Program-made: the position numbers and the translations under genes | In this document: one piece after another, positions 34,221-46,018 of the stretch | How positions within the stretch are numbered: the stretch's first letter is position 1 | Layout of the letters: each line of letters starts with the position of its first letter | Source of the DNA: Larimichthys crocea | Taxonomy: Eukaryota; Chordata; Actinopteri; Sciaenidae | Reading direction: 5' to 3' | NCBI RefSeq assembly: GCF_000972845.2 | Contig: NC_040013.1 | Coordinates: 3,338,642-3,402,641 of the forward strand | Length of the DNA stretch: 64,000 nucleotides | The notes under the pieces: generated by a model | Told to the model about the DNA's origin: nothing | The model's database searches: none | What the model saw: only the letters and a program-made list of their open reading frames with translations

Positions 34221-35614
34221 CAAAAAAGAAAAAATCCTAAATGCAGAGGTTTTCGGGTACACAAGCGTCTGCAGCGAAAAAACAACGTCCTTCAGCTTGA
34301 GTGCCGTGCGTGTGTCTGTGTGTGTGTGTGTGTGTTTTCTTCACTCCTCGTCGGTATCCGAGTAAATTTCACTCATATCAAAGTCGTAGAGGATAAAACA
34401 GGATGTCATAGATTGGCTTGCAATGTAAGCTGGGCATGGTTCTTGTTGTGGGCTGGAAGTGCGGCGCTGCATTTCTACTCCAATCCCCCCAAAACCATTC
34501 CATGCGTAATTTGGCTGCGGAATCTCCCGATGCAGAAAATCTCCAAGTTTTGGAGGCACCGATGTACGCGAACCGAGGGCTCCCCTTTTTTTTTTCCTTC
34601 AGTGGATCCTTTCCAGCCGTACACCAGGATACTACCAGCTTTACATTACAACAGCAGGGGTTGGTTGAGCGCACCAGAGAGGACATCAGCGCGTCCGCCC
34701 ACCCCCACCCCCCTCTCCCCTCCCCCTTGTCGGTGCGTAATCAAGAAATGGGCTGGGCCTCGCTGCGTCAAGCCCACGGACACACGAACACATCCACCAG
34801 AAGTTGAGCAGCAAAATAAAAGCATAAACCAATGAGACTTTCTTTTATTATTATTATTGTGCATTATTTCAAGAAACAAGATGAGGTGTCCGTTCATCTA
34901 TTGCTGCTCCCAGGGCGACGCTATGTGGCCGCCCATCCCTCCACATGTGCATGTGTGCGTGTGGTTGTATTTCAGGCCTATGAGTGCTTAACAAAGTAAT
35001 CTTCTATCAAAGTTAATAACGTCATAAAATTAATGTTTTCCGTGCAGTAAAGCAGCCACAGTGTTTCCACCTGTTACTCGATTAAAAACCTCCTGTCCAT
35101 CTTTATGATGCCTCAGCTGTAGTAAAATCTATTAGATATCTAATATTCCCCTTATTTTTAGAGCGAGCGGTTGGGTTTCAGCAAATGTATCTGTATGCAG
35201 TGACACCTGTGAACTCCCTCACAGGTACTCTGGCTGATTAGACCTCTCCCCTGATTGGAGTAGACATGAAATCGTACAGTAAACGCAGGTGTTACCAATG
35301 ATACTAAGGCTCTGCTACAATAAATGGAATGGAGCCTTAATAAGCATCACTGGAAACACCTGGAAAAAAGGTGGCTATGATGGCTGCATCACATTTAGCT
35401 GAACCAGTTTTAGGGCTGCAGTATTGGGCTCATTGACATGGCTTACTGGGACACGTACCTGTGTTTGTTCACAGGTGTCACATGTTATATTACTGCATAC
35501 AAACATGCTGAAACACAAACACTTGTTATGGAGTAGGGGGGTAAAAAAGTAAAGTCGCCATCTGGTGGCAGATTTTCTACATAATAGAATAAAGTTATGG
35601 ATACATTAACAATC
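34221..35614. other. grk5l 5' flank
   Basis: Contains the presumed grk5l 5' UTR and promoter just above 34220 on the plus scale. There is a (GT) tract at about 34309-34334 and a GC-richer stretch around 34660-34760. No TATA box is evident. No other gene recognised; intergenic repeats are not obvious. Confidence 0.4.
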
Positions 35615-35620
35615 TTTATT
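35615..35620 (-). terminator. AATAAA downstream of the small open frame
   Basis: Canonical poly(A) hexamer on the minus strand, 101 nt beyond the stop codon of the 64-codon open frame at 35721-35915. The spacing is typical of a real 3' end, which is part of why that frame is reported. Confidence 0.35.
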
Positions 35621-35720
35621 GGCCTTTTTCATGTTGACATGTCACAGAAGGAAAAAAACAAAAAAACAAAAACACAAGTGAACACACATCACTTGTTAAG
35701 TGCCTCTGCAAACTGCAGAT

Positions 35721-35915
35721 TCACACACGACGGCCCATGATTGCAGACCGTATGGGTCTGTGTGGCTGCGAGTTTTTTATTAGTTTGTCTGAGATCACCT
35801 CTTTCACGTCAGCAGCACTTGAGAAATTAGTATCCAGACGCTGCGATCCAAAGAAGTGCTTATGCACAGCCTGTAATGTGACAGTTTGTCCCTCCAGGGG
35901 GTCTAGAAGCAGCAT
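35721..35915 (-). CDS. Uncharacterised 64-codon open frame or terminal exon
   Basis: I do not recognise this protein. The frame runs from an ATG at 35915 to a stop at 35721 and is mixed in composition, not low-complexity (QAVHKHFFGSQRLD, then ADVKEVISDKL, ending MGRRV). A CTTCTAG acceptor-like site sits nine bases after the ATG, so it could be the last exon of a longer gene instead of a stand-alone small protein. An AATAAA lies 101 nt after the stop. No upstream exon could be found before lsm1. It may equally be chance. Confidence 0.25.
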   Translation of the reverse strand: MLLLDPLEGQTVTLQAVHKHFFGSQRLDTNFSSAADVKEVISDKLIKNSQPHRPIRSAIMGRRV

Positions 35916-36931
35916 ATGTACATGATGTTACATAATATATGATGTGATTACTCCTTCCTTTGTGTAGCTTCTTAAACCAAGCTCAAATGTTGCTGCCCTG
36001 ATCCATTAAGGCCCCTGTTCCTCCTCCTCCTCCTTTAATGAGTTTTATTTTGAAATTTAACCGGAAGTCAAGCTTTTAAAAGCTGTACAAGCTTGACATC
36101 TTTCTGGAAACTTTTTTTTTTCTAACATGCAGGCTGCTGTACAGTGTTCACAGTAAAACACTCAACATACATTGAATCTTGGCGGAAGCCTAGTTCACGT
36201 GGTGCTATGATAACTGCTGCCTGCTGAAGCGGTCACAGGGTTCCTGCCGAGCAGGGCTGTTTAATATTAACTCACTGTATCCGTCCAAACCATTTAACAA
36301 GCATCTTATTGACTGATGAAGGCAGATAGGATCGATTTCTCCGGACGGGCTGTGATTTTATAAACAGGACATGAGGTAGTCTGATGCACTGATATGCTGC
36401 CTGCCATAAACTCAATTATCCAAATGAATTATGTCCTTTTTCCCCCCTGCACATAGATTACACAACAAAGTCTCACGTGTGATGGTCTGCAGCAGAGCAG
36501 CCTGGACCTGGACCTGGACCTGAAGATCCCAATTTCTCATTTTTAAAATGAATTAAAGACAATAAAAAACAGGTAGTGTGGTGACAAATGTTTCCAAGCA
36601 CGCCTTCCATAATGAAAAACTAAACTCTTTAATGGAGCAAGTAGGTTTTTTTTTTTTTGTCAACAGGAGGCCCACTGATCTCCAAATAAAAAGACCGTGA
36701 TAGAAAGTGCTGCTGTAAAATAATTGCTAAGTTGATCCTTTACATGTTTTTCCTTTTTCTCTCCAAATAACTCAAATTCATACAGTAAACTACAGTATAC
36801 AGGCTCAGCATGATGGAGCCTTGTACTCATAAAAAAGAAAAACACACTCTCATACTTAAATTCATGTAAAAAAGAAAAGAAAGAAAAATGTCCCAGTCCG
36901 ATACAAACTGAGAAAGAGGCTCAGGGCGGTG

Positions 36932-39428
36932 TCAGTACTCGTCTAAGTTGTCCGCTTTGGGGATGGACAGGCCTCGGTCCTTCAGGACCTGCATTTTGAC
37001 TTTCTCCGTCTCTTGTTTGGCTTGTTGCTGCAACCGTTGCTCCTCCAGGATCTCTTCGATGGAGACCTGCTGCAGGAGCGTGTCGCAGGGTTTATCCACA
37101 TCCTGCAGAGACAACACGGATGATATTTCATCTGTCATCTGCTTGTAACAAACGTGTGTGTGTGTGTGTGGCACAAACAATGAGGTCAGCTGTTTTTTCA
37201 TTGTTCCCCTCACATGACATAAGCACATTTAACCAAACATCCGTCCACTTTTGGACATCCAATATCTCACTAGACCGTCTCTGCTCAGACACGAACCTAA
37301 GCCTGCATGCACACCACATCAGCAGCAATTAAAAAACAGAGGTGAATTAATAATGAGTAATAAATGAATAATGAAATCAAACTCTGTAATTATCAGGCTG
37401 CCGCAAACCTCTCCGACCATTAGAGATGTTAACAGCTACCGGAGTGCTGCAGTGTGTCGATGCCTCGTGTTGGTGTTAAAAACGAAAATGCTGTTACATT
37501 ATCACAGGCCGTGATGCCATCAACGTGTATGCATTAACTCTTTGTTGGCTCTACATCCTCTGCACCCCCTGTTGAATGCATGATGCATATTTAGTGAGAT
37601 ATGAAGTCTGGGTTCATGGAGTCATGTTTTACGCTGTGCGCAGGTCAAATTCACAAACATTAGAGATGCACGATGACGGATGTTTCAGTTACTATAGCTC
37701 TCCTTTAAAAAGGGATGGTTTAGGTTATTTTAAGTGGGGACGCATGTACGTATTTTCAGGGAACTGAATCTATGCCCTCGTTGTCAAAAACTTGATTTCA
37801 CCTCGCAGAACACGGGAGTTTGTTAGTTTCTTTGTGTTATTGTGCGACTTCTGTGTCTCAACTTTGGAACCAAACTAACGTTAGCTGCCGCTGATCGAGA
37901 TGCCGATAGACCAGCAGCTCTTATGTTCTGCGAGGCAAAATGAGATTTTTTTTTTTTGTCGATGACGTGTGGTGGCTTTGGAGAGAGAGAGATAACGGCT
38001 TCGGTTTCCTGTTGGACAGAGACAGAGAGAGAAATAATCTACAGGGTTCCCACACCTTTTTCATTAACAAATTCAAGCACTTTTCAAGCACCTTCAAGCA
38101 CCAGTTTTTCCATTTTTCCAGCACCTTTAAATAGGTAGCCTACTAGTTGTGTTTGCCATGATGGTCATGGGAAGCGCAGCGGTGCCACTGTATGGCATAA
38201 TAATATGGGTCTAATTAGCATTATTTGCATCATTTGCATCATTTGAAATGACATCCACCTGGCATTTCGACTTGTTGCCATGCTTCGCTCAGCTCAGCCT
38301 GTTGGACGTCGTCCTGCTCCTCTTGCTCGTGAGGCAAAGACGTAGCAACGCAGTGCAATGTGCGGCAACCACCAACAGGAGTCGATAGTAGTCTACTGTT
38401 ATTTCTCGGCAGAACACCAAGCGAGTATGATAACAGAGTTCTGCACGTAAAGGCATCGGATCAAGCGCGTAGCCGCTTAGGAAACATTTTTGTTTTGTCT
38501 TGGTTTATTGAGATAGACATCACAAAAAATTCAAGCATCTTCACAACCTTGAAAACACTGAATTGAAATTCAAGCATTTTCAAGGAATTCAAGCACCCGT
38601 GGGAACCCTGAATCTAAATACAGCGTATGCATGACTTTTTACATGCTGATCCTCACTGCAAAATAACCCAAACTATCACTTTAATGTTGTGACAAAGTCT
38701 GTTTAACGGTCTAATTGTCGGATCCTACAGTCTGCATGTCTAAGTGCTCCCAACAACCGATGAGCAGCAGCTGACACCTTGCAGGGCAGCCAGTGCCATC
38801 AGCGTGTTCATGGGATATGTAGTGTAAAAGCATTCAGTCCATTTAACACGAAGACAACAGATGCATTCAAACATTTTCTAAGTTCATAGCTCGTGTGAGC
38901 CATGTAGGAGGATCTCACCATCCCATCGTACATGCATCTGCATCTTTGTTAGAATAAAGAACAAATAATAAATTAGATTAGACTTATATATAGATACTTA
39001 TAAATATATTTATCCCACAGGAGGTGTAATATACACTACAGAACTACAGGACTACAGAACTACACACCTGCACCTGATCATGTTGTAGTCTCCTGTTCAT
39101 GTCCCATTGCTATTTTTTTGTTCTTGTTTGTTTTGTTTTGTTTTTCGCTTATGTTCTACCTTAGTACTTGTTTTGCAAATCTGCACATTCTACTTTAGTA
39201 CTTTTTGTAAATATGTACACTTGTGGTTCCCTCCTTGGTTTCTATTTTTCGCTGCTGTCAACAAGTGAATTTCCCCGTTGTGGGATCAATAAAGTATGAT
39301 CTCATCTTATCTTGAATAGAATAAAAAGGGCAAATACAACAAACAGACAGAAGTATCCTTCGGCCTTTTTTAGAACAAGTGTACAGACATGCAAGACGAG
39401 CACTTGGAAGTAAAGTGGCCATGATATA

Positions 39429-39466
<38 letters not shown>

Positions 39467-40022
39467 AAAACAAGGATATTCCCACTTACTATCTCTCCGA
39501 GCAGCACCACATTCTCTCCTCTCACGATGAAGATTCCTCTCGGGATGTCACCAAATTTCTTCCCCACGTGGATGCGCTCAACTTTCTGATGGAAAACTAA
39601 ATTGGCTGCGGAGGAGGGGAGGAGGAGGAGAGGAGGAGGAGGGAGGAGAGGTTAAAGACATCAGAATGAAAACAAAATAATATAATATGGACATTTCAAT
39701 CTGGTGCATGTGTGAGTAAACATAAGGAAAATGAGTTATACCGAACTGATCGATGCTCCTGAGGAATCCGATCAGTGTTCTCCCATCTCGGAGCAGCACC
39801 AGGTGCTTTTCTGCAGAGAGCGCGCACACGCACGCACGCACACACACGCACGCGCGCGCGCACACACACACATTTAATCACATGTTTTTTTTTTTTTGCA
39901 TTATAACTAAACTCTCTCAGAGGAGCGGACTCCTCTCCTCCTTCCTCTCCTCCTTCCTCCTCCTCTCTTTACTCACTGTCGATGTCGTCGATCAGGCTCG
40001 CGGTGCCCGGCACGTAATTCAT
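36932..40022 (-). CDS. lsm1: U6 snRNA-associated Sm-like protein LSm1
   Basis: Subunit of the cytoplasmic LSm1-7 ring, which binds the oligoadenylated 3' end of mRNA and promotes decapping and decay in P-bodies. Four coding exons (minus): 40022-39977, 39810-39742, 39605-39490, 37102-36932. All have GT..AG junctions in phase, giving 133 aa, the same length as human LSM1. The start is MNYVPGTASLIDDIDKKHL. Sm motif 1 covers LLRDGRTLIGFLRSIDQFAN; Sm motif 2 includes FIVRGENVVLLGEI. The C-terminal extension (VSIEEILEEQRLQQQ through LSIPKADNLDEY) is the LSM1-specific tail. Intron 3 (39489-37103) is enlarged by nested MITEs and a LINE tail. The gene is head-to-head with bag4, as in mammals. It is intact. 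Confidence 0.97.
37705..38684. mobile_element. TTAA-ended MITE in lsm1 intron 3, split by another element
   Basis: The left end (TTAAAAAGGGATGGTTTAGG) and the reverse complement of the right end (TTAAAGTGATAGTTTGGG) share the inverted-repeat family of the MITE at 23466-24015, including GGTTATTTT. Without the 575 bp nested insert and its duplicated target, the element is about 405 bp. No transposase is encoded. Confidence 0.65.
38042..38610. mobile_element. CAGGG-ended MITE nested inside the TTAA MITE
   Basis: A 569-bp element with perfect 12-bp terminal inverted repeats (CAGGGTTCCCAC at 38042, GTGGGAACCCTG ending at 38610). It is flanked by the 6-bp direct repeat AATCTA (38036-38041 and 38611-38616). 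Subterminal TTCAAGCA motifs recur at both ends. The CAGGG ends resemble hAT elements, but the visible duplication is 6 rather than 8 bp. Non-autonomous. Confidence 0.8.
39080..39315 (+). mobile_element. LINE 3' UTR remnant in lsm1 intron 3
   Basis: Contains the tail motif GTGGGATCAATAAAGTATGAT followed by CTCATCTTATCT repeats, typical of the 3' end of Rex/RTE-like fish LINEs. Only the untranslated tail remains; no reverse-transcriptase frame is present. Confidence 0.5.
39427..39465. repeat. (AAT)n microsatellite
   Basis: About a dozen AAT/TAA units just inside lsm1 intron 3, some 25 bp downstream of the exon 3 donor on the transcribed strand. A second AAT array lies at 41428-41457 in the lsm1-bag4 intergenic region. 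Confidence 0.95.
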
Positions 40023-40036
40023 CGTGTTGCTGCTGT

Positions 40037-40070
40037 TTGTTTGTTTGTTTGTTTGTTTGTTTGTTTGTTT
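40037..40070. repeat. (TTTG)n microsatellite at the lsm1 5' UTR
   Basis: Eight TTTG units start about 15 bp upstream of the lsm1 ATG. On the transcribed strand this gives a CAAA repeat in the 5' UTR. Its length may affect leader length. Confidence 0.9.
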
Positions 40071-41423
40071 TTCTGTCTTCGCGTGTTTTCACGAACCGTC
40101 AAGCCATGAATGTTTCAGAATATGTTTCTGTTCAGAGGAGCACACAGGAAGCGTCTTTACACACAACCCGGATAAACTTCCTCTGCAGGCAGACTTTAAC
40201 CCTTCAGCTGCTGCAAGGCGATTAAAAATATTTTTATTTTTTATTTATTTTACGAGCGGTTATTTAATGATACACCTTTAAATAAACGTAACACTAAATG
40301 CAGATATTTATTTTAAAATATTAAAATATGAAAAATCATTAAAGAAAAAAAAACAGGATGTTTTTTATGACGTCTTTCCTGACGACGTCAACATGACGCA
40401 CGTACGCCACCAAAGATCGTGTATGTTAACACGATGCTTTTTGTAGTCATACTAGCAGGGCCGTTTCTATCTATTTTGTCAAACTATGAGAGGAGAGAGA
40501 ACTTACTTAAATAAATAAAAATACAAAGAATTAATGTGCAAACAATAAAAAAACAACTAGTAAGAATAATACTGATGTTTCAGGTAGTAAGAAACATTCA
40601 AAATGTAACACTGCAAACCCTGATTGTATAAAAAATACAAGAAACCTGCATCTGTTTTAAAAATGCAAACCAATAATAAGAATAACAATTTAAATCTGTG
40701 ACGATCACAGCCTTATGTTACCATTATCCACCTCCTCCTCCTCCTCAAAATAAATAAAATAAATATATTTTATTTTCTTAAGTCTTTATTTGTAGCGAGG
40801 CAAACCCTGATTTGTTATAAGCAATACTAAGCTGCTATGAGAGGAAAGCTGTGACTGTCTGACACAGTCTGTACACAGCAGGGATGTTCAAAGTACGGCC
40901 CGGGGGACCAATCACGGCCTGCTACTGTATGGCTGGAACATTCTGCTTTTTTTGGTTGACATAACGAAGCATTTGAACTTATAAGAAACTATAACTGCTG
41001 GTGTTATGTACCTGTAGATGTGACACAAAATATTACTTTCTGAATGATTTATGTTAAAGACAAGAGCAAGAGTGACACGTTTCAAACTTGAAAGTTAACA
41101 GACTTTGCATTACTCATAATAAGTCATGTTGTTAGAATGAACATGAGGTTCTGATCTGTATCAACTTCATGCAATTTATTCTTTGTTATCTGACTTCAGA
41201 TGTGAACAAAAGGAAGAACTGGCTTTTAGATTTGTTCACACCTGTTTGGCTTAGATTTGGCTACATTGCCATTTAAAAACAACAAATATGATTGTGACAA
41301 TGAAAATAAAACTGTTACAGTGTATTTGTATCTAACTTTTATCTAGCACTCGGCCCCGGGGCCAGAAATCTGACCGTCTCTCTCTGGACACCCCTGATCT
41401 TTGACTTCAAAAACTGGTTAACC

Positions 41424-41457
<34 letters not shown>

Positions 41458-42118
41458 TAGATGTGCCACCCCTGACTTACAATATTGTGAGATTTGGTTT
41501 CATAATGGAGGACAGAAAACTAGAATACAACATAAATAACTCGCCAAATACTTTCTACACAAAAGTAAACGTTTCAACATTTTTCTAAAAGAGCTGCACC
41601 TTTACTTTGATTCTTTAAAAATTATGACAGTTTATCAACTTTAACTTTTGACTGATCCCCTATAAGAATTATTGTTTTTGGTTTTACTTTATATTTATTT
41701 ATATTCTTCTTTAATGTAAGAAATGCTACGCTCGGTCCTGAAAGCAACAACTTTTGTAATCGTATTTGAATGTGCTTATTTGTATTGTATTTTGCAATAA
41801 AGTTAAAAAAAAAAACGGAGTGAGACGTCTGTCGTTTCTCCCCATCTCTTTCTTAAAGTGACAGTACACGGTAACTCGTGGTGGGTCATTCAATCATTTC
41901 CTGTTTGCAATCAAGCGATCTCTCTCTCTCTCACACACACTTCTCCGAGTGTGTGCTTGCGTGTGTGTGAGTGTGTGAGTGTGTATGTGTGTGTGTGTGT
42001 GTGTGAAAACAAACACACTTTGGAGCAAACCTCGGCTCGGTGACGCTGATCCGGTTGAAAGGTTTCGTGTTTTGGATCATGTGTGCATGACAGCACGGCT
42101 GCGGACGCGCTCAGCTCG
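40071..42118. other. lsm1-bag4 head-to-head intergenic region
   Basis: This 2-kb gap separates the divergent lsm1 and bag4 starts. It contains the hAT-like element at 40879-41396, the AAT array at 41428-41457, and CT and GT repeats at about 41920-42003 just upstream of bag4. No TATA box is evident for either gene, which fits housekeeping promoters (inference). Confidence 0.5.
40879..41396. mobile_element. hAT-like non-autonomous element, ~518 bp
   Basis: Ends read CAGGGATGTTCA at 40879 and TGGACACCCCTG ending at 41396, inverted repeats matching at 10 of 12 positions. The motif GTACGGCCCGGGGG next to the left end and CGGCCCCGGGGCCAG near the right is typical of a widespread hAT MITE group. 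I found no clean 8-bp target duplication. No transposase frame. Confidence 0.65.
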
Positions 42119-43949
42119 ATGCATCATCATCAAATGCAGTCGGACCTGAAATCTGGCTGGCCCTCCACTTCGGAAAATAACAACGGGAGCTGGACTAACA
42201 CCATGGTGAGTGATCGGGACTCGTCTTTAAGGGTCTCCGGCTTGTTTTTGTCATCATGCGTGAACATCACATCAGCTGGCTGCGCGTAATATCACAGCTA
42301 TTGCCCAATGCTAGGCTGCACGGCTAACGCGCATTATGTAATAGTTGCTGCTTACACTGCGAGATCAGCTGTTGCCCTGAGTGTGCGTGACCTTTACCTC
42401 CATGTAACAGCTCGTGCATGCTCTAGCTACAAAATGAAGCATGCACACCTGTAAGGTTTGGTCAGAACTGGTTCAGCAGGTAGGGAATGAGTCAGTGCCA
42501 TTGTTTGCACAGTTGCCTTGCTGGGATTGCTCTGAAATAATGTTTTGTGTTCACAGGATGCCCCTCAGTATCCAGGCTACCCGTCACACTACTGGTATCC
42601 CCAGTCTCACTCCACAGGACACTATGCAAATACCTATCCCGCGGGATCAGATGTTCAGCCACAGTACAATCCACAGGTGAGTAAATCTACTCTAAGTCTC
42701 CTAAGTGCTTTCACCTTTCGCTCACATTTCCCAGTCAGCTGCAGCGTGGAACGGTTGCATAACACCGCGATCTATGTATGCACGCACGAGTCAATGTACG
42801 TCTCTCTCTTGTGCTTTCTATTTTCAGGTCATGCCTGCAGGTTATCCGAATGGCCATGGTGTCTACAACCCACCGCAGGGTCAATATTCCACAAGTGGTT
42901 TCCACCCATCCAACCCGTTCTACTGTGCCGACCCTCAGAGACCGGCTCCGGGTCCTTATCCCAACCAGGGCTGTCCAGCTGAGCAGAACAGCGGGCCGTC
43001 CGGGCAGCCACACTCTCAGCACCAGCACCAACATCATCACTATCCTGGTCCACACTGTCAAGGCGTGAGTTCACGATAACTTAACAACGCAGGTGGTTTT
43101 TCTCTTTCAAACAAAGTGAATATCTGTGCCGCCTCTGCTCTCAGGGTCCAGGATATCCCGCTGGACCGTACCCTCACTACAATGAAAGTGGTCACGCAAT
43201 GCCTCCGAATCCCCCGTACCCGGCTGGACAGCCTCTCCACCCGAGCGCCCAGGCCGACGCGTGGGCACACTCCGGGGCGTACGGCTCCTCACAGCAGCAG
43301 TGGCAGCCAGGCCAGCAGCCGCCACAAAACCACTACGTCCGTCCGGCGCACCCTCCAGCATGGCCAGGGACCGGAACCGGCGCTCCACCACCTTACCAAC
43401 CCAAGGTAGAAGACATAAACACAGACAAATGTTTTGATCTGATTTGAAGTGATGTGCTCACACTATTTTTTTGTGTTTCTGTAGGACCAGCAGCACCAAC
43501 GAGCCCCACAAGTGGGACCTAAACCCAGACCGAATCCACCTCTGAATCCCCCCAACGGAAAGCCTGCCGAAATTAGTTCACCCCCTCAAATGTACAACAA
43601 AACCGGGAGAGGTGAGCCCAACCCTTCGCAAGGCGAACCCCCGCCCTCGGCCCCGGTCCAAGTTCCTCCTCCAGGTCAGGCCGGACCTCAGCCTCTGAGC
43701 AATAACCCCGGCCTAGCGAGGGTCCAACATGTCATGTCCAGGGTGCTACTGCTTCAGGAAGATGTTGACGAGTTTGTTGGCAAAAAGATAGACAAGAGTT
43801 ACCGTTGTCTGGAGGAACTGCTGACCAAAGAGCTGCTGGTGCTGGACTCTGTGGAGACTCAGGGACAGGAGAGCGTCCGGCAAGCCCGAAAGGAGGCCGT
43901 ACAGAGGATCCAGGCCATTCTGGACCAGCTGGAGAAGAAAGCCTTCTGA
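42119..43949 (+). CDS. bag4: BAG family molecular chaperone regulator 4 (BAG4/SODD)
   Basis: Hsc70/Hsp70 nucleotide-exchange co-chaperone, also known as silencer of death domains on TNFR1. Five exons: 42119-42205, 42557-42676, 42828-43064, 43145-43405, 43485-43949. All are phase 0 with GT..AG junctions, giving 389 aa (human 457). Residues 1 to about 310 are Pro/Tyr/Gln/His-rich and disordered (a HQHQHHH run near the end of exon 3). They include ADAWAHSGAYG, which matches a short conserved block of mammalian BAG4. The BAG domain occupies residues about 311-389: RVQHVMSRVLLLQEDVDEF, CLEELLTKELLVLDSVET, SVRQARKEAVQRIQAILDQL. The reading frame is open upstream to 42083, but without an ATG, so 42119 is the start. 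Intact. Confidence 0.96.
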
Positions 43950-45110
43950 ACTGGACTTATTTATTGGTTTGTGGGTCACTAAGTCTTGCTGTTTTTCTTC
44001 TTTCCAGATCTTCCATGGACACAATGAGGGTCTAAGTCTTGTTCCTTGGAGCTGTGTTAAGTTTTTTTGTTGTTTTTCTTTTTCTCCCCTTCCACCACTA
44101 TGGTGTACAATGTCCTGAAGTAAGTGGGACGGACCCAAGAACAAGACAGAGCAACTACTGTAACATGGAATAGACCTTTTTAAAGCCTAAATATGCTGGT
44201 GTACTCGATTACGGTGGTGTTGGAGGTGCTGACTGATGGTTGTACATATCATAGGTGACTCTCAGCCTCGGTGAGTGACTGTACTGACACTCTCTTGTCA
44301 CTCCTTTGCCAGCATGACGAGCTGGAAGTCACTGGAAGATGAATTTATTCAGCGCACCACGTTGCAGCTGTTTTTAAACCTGTGATACACATTCTCGTCA
44401 CGCTGTCCCTCAGGATCGTGGGTCGGTTAAGGTCTGATCCTACTAATACACATTGCACTCGGTTACCTGTCTACTAATACATTTCACAGTCCATTGCACG
44501 ATCACGATGTTGCCCTCACTCCCCCTTTCCTGCCCGATAGAGGCCATGCACTTAGTTGCCCGTTACTCCTCCACGTGTCTGCAGGAATAGGTGCAATGCT
44601 TCCCCTCCCTTTTTTTTTTCTTCTTGATTGTGCTCCCGAGCCCTGCATGCACTGTTATGTCAGACGAGCCCTCAGTACAGTCACGACATCTCCGAGCTGA
44701 AAAATTGGGCCGACGCCGTAGCAGATTAGTGAAAACCCCCCAAAGATTGCTGTCCCCATTATTCCATCTTTTGGATGAAATTGCTTCCTAATTGTGGACC
44801 TAGAATCAGACCTACATTTGAATGCCATGTATTTCACTCTAGGAACTACTGTTGTTACAGCGGTTTACTTGAAAAGCTGTTAAACTATGTTCTTTCTGTC
44901 TTTTCTCTGTTTTTTTTCTTTCTATGTTTAAATCAAATCCAGATTTGCACCACAATCCATTTTTCTTGTGTAGAGTAAATCTTTTTTTTTTTTTTCAATC
45001 ATTGCTGATGTGTTGATTTAGAGAAAAAAAAAAGGAGTGCCATATTTCAGGGGATGGTTTTATATGATTAGAAAAAAAAGAAATAAATAAAAATAAGATC
45101 ACAAGCTTTG
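43950..45110 (+). other. bag4: bag4 3' UTR
   Basis: AT-rich sequence with long T and A runs and no coding exon. AATAAA hexamers at 45082-45087 and 45086-45091 lie just before an A-rich end, giving a 3' UTR of about 1.1 kb. The extent is inferred from these signals. Confidence 0.6.
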
Positions 45111-45957
45111 CATGAAAAAAAAAAAAACATCTGTCATATGTGTTCATTTTCCTGTGCTGGTAAGTTTCTGTTTAAATGGAGCACAACTGTACAGTTTCAG
45201 ATGTAATGCATGTTTCTAAGACCAAATGGGAATCTTTGCCTGACTTTTAAAAAACAAAACACAAAAAAACATTATTACAAGTGAGAAAACAGCAGAGAAA
45301 TAATTAAATGTCAGTATATTTTTTAACCTGTGATCATTTATTCCTCTCACCGTTTTATCCAAAGTGAAATATTTAGCTCTATACAGATAGTGGCTGCATG
45401 GACGCACACTCCTTACATCTGCTCACCAACATTCAGGTCTTTAAATGGACTTATTTTGATGTAAGAGCATAACACAGGCCTCTGAAGGCTTCATACAGCC
45501 TCAGTATAATACGAGACACCACTTAAGACTGAGTCTTTCTCAGACTTTCAAACAAACCACCGTGTACCATCGCAGAAAACATTTGTCTTTCCAAGGACGA
45601 CCATTTGGACAGAGGTTAAAATCCAGCAGCATAGATCGACTCTGTTCAACTACAGACAGTTAAGCAGGAGGCCGGTTCATTTGGTAGAAAAGCGATACTC
45701 CTGATCCACACACGACGTATCAGGCTGATGTCGAAACGAGAATATTTCAGGAAATTCAAAACTTATTCTAAATAACATTCCAGCAAAATCTTAATTTAAT
45801 ATTTCAGCTCAGAGGACACAGTCAACATCGGTGAGGAACATTTGTTCGTCAGTTCAGTGGACAAATGCAGAGGCTGAACAAACACAGCAGGGGAGCAAAT
45901 ACAAAGTTCAGCTAGAGAATAAACAAAGCCAAAGTTCGGTTGCTCTGATCAGTCTCA
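45111..45957. other. bag4-serpina1 intergenic region and serpin A upstream
   Basis: No gene is seen. From about 45580 the sequence matches the upstream region of serpin copy B (48815 onward), with shared blocks around GGACAGAGGTTAAAATCC and CGACTCTGTTCAACTAC. The serpin duplication unit therefore begins near 45580. Confidence 0.6.
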
Positions 45958-45963
45958 TATAAA
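45958..45963 (+). promoter_or_regulatory. serpina1: TATA box of serpin copy A
   Basis: TATAAA, followed by an untranslated first exon of about 30 nt that ends at a GTAAGA donor (46019). Some 25-30 bp upstream, GCCAAAGTTCGG resembles an HNF4 site (CAAAGTTCG). That fits liver expression of alpha-1-antitrypsin; the factor assignment is inference. The same arrangement precedes copies B and B'. Confidence 0.65.
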
Positions 45964-45987
45964 GGAGCATCTCCCTCTGCACAGTCT

Positions 45988-46018
45988 GTGCTTTCCTGGA
46001 CAGACACTGAACCAGAAG
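45988..46018 (+). other. serpina1: Non-coding exon 1 of serpin copy A
   Basis: The start is placed about 30 nt downstream of the TATA box, and the end is set by AACCAGAAG|GTAAGA. The donor and flanks are conserved in copy B (49408) and, inverted, in B' (about 61212). It pairs with the acceptor TTTTGTTGTAG at 46446, leaving a 6-nt leader before the ATG at 46453. Confidence 0.6.

Noticed and set aside
40871..41404. 8-bp target duplication for the hAT-like element
   Set aside because: The flanking 8-mers do not match; the element is called on its inverted ends only.
42083..42118. Upstream in-frame extension of bag4
   Set aside because: The extension has no ATG (it would start at GTG); the first ATG in frame is at 42119.
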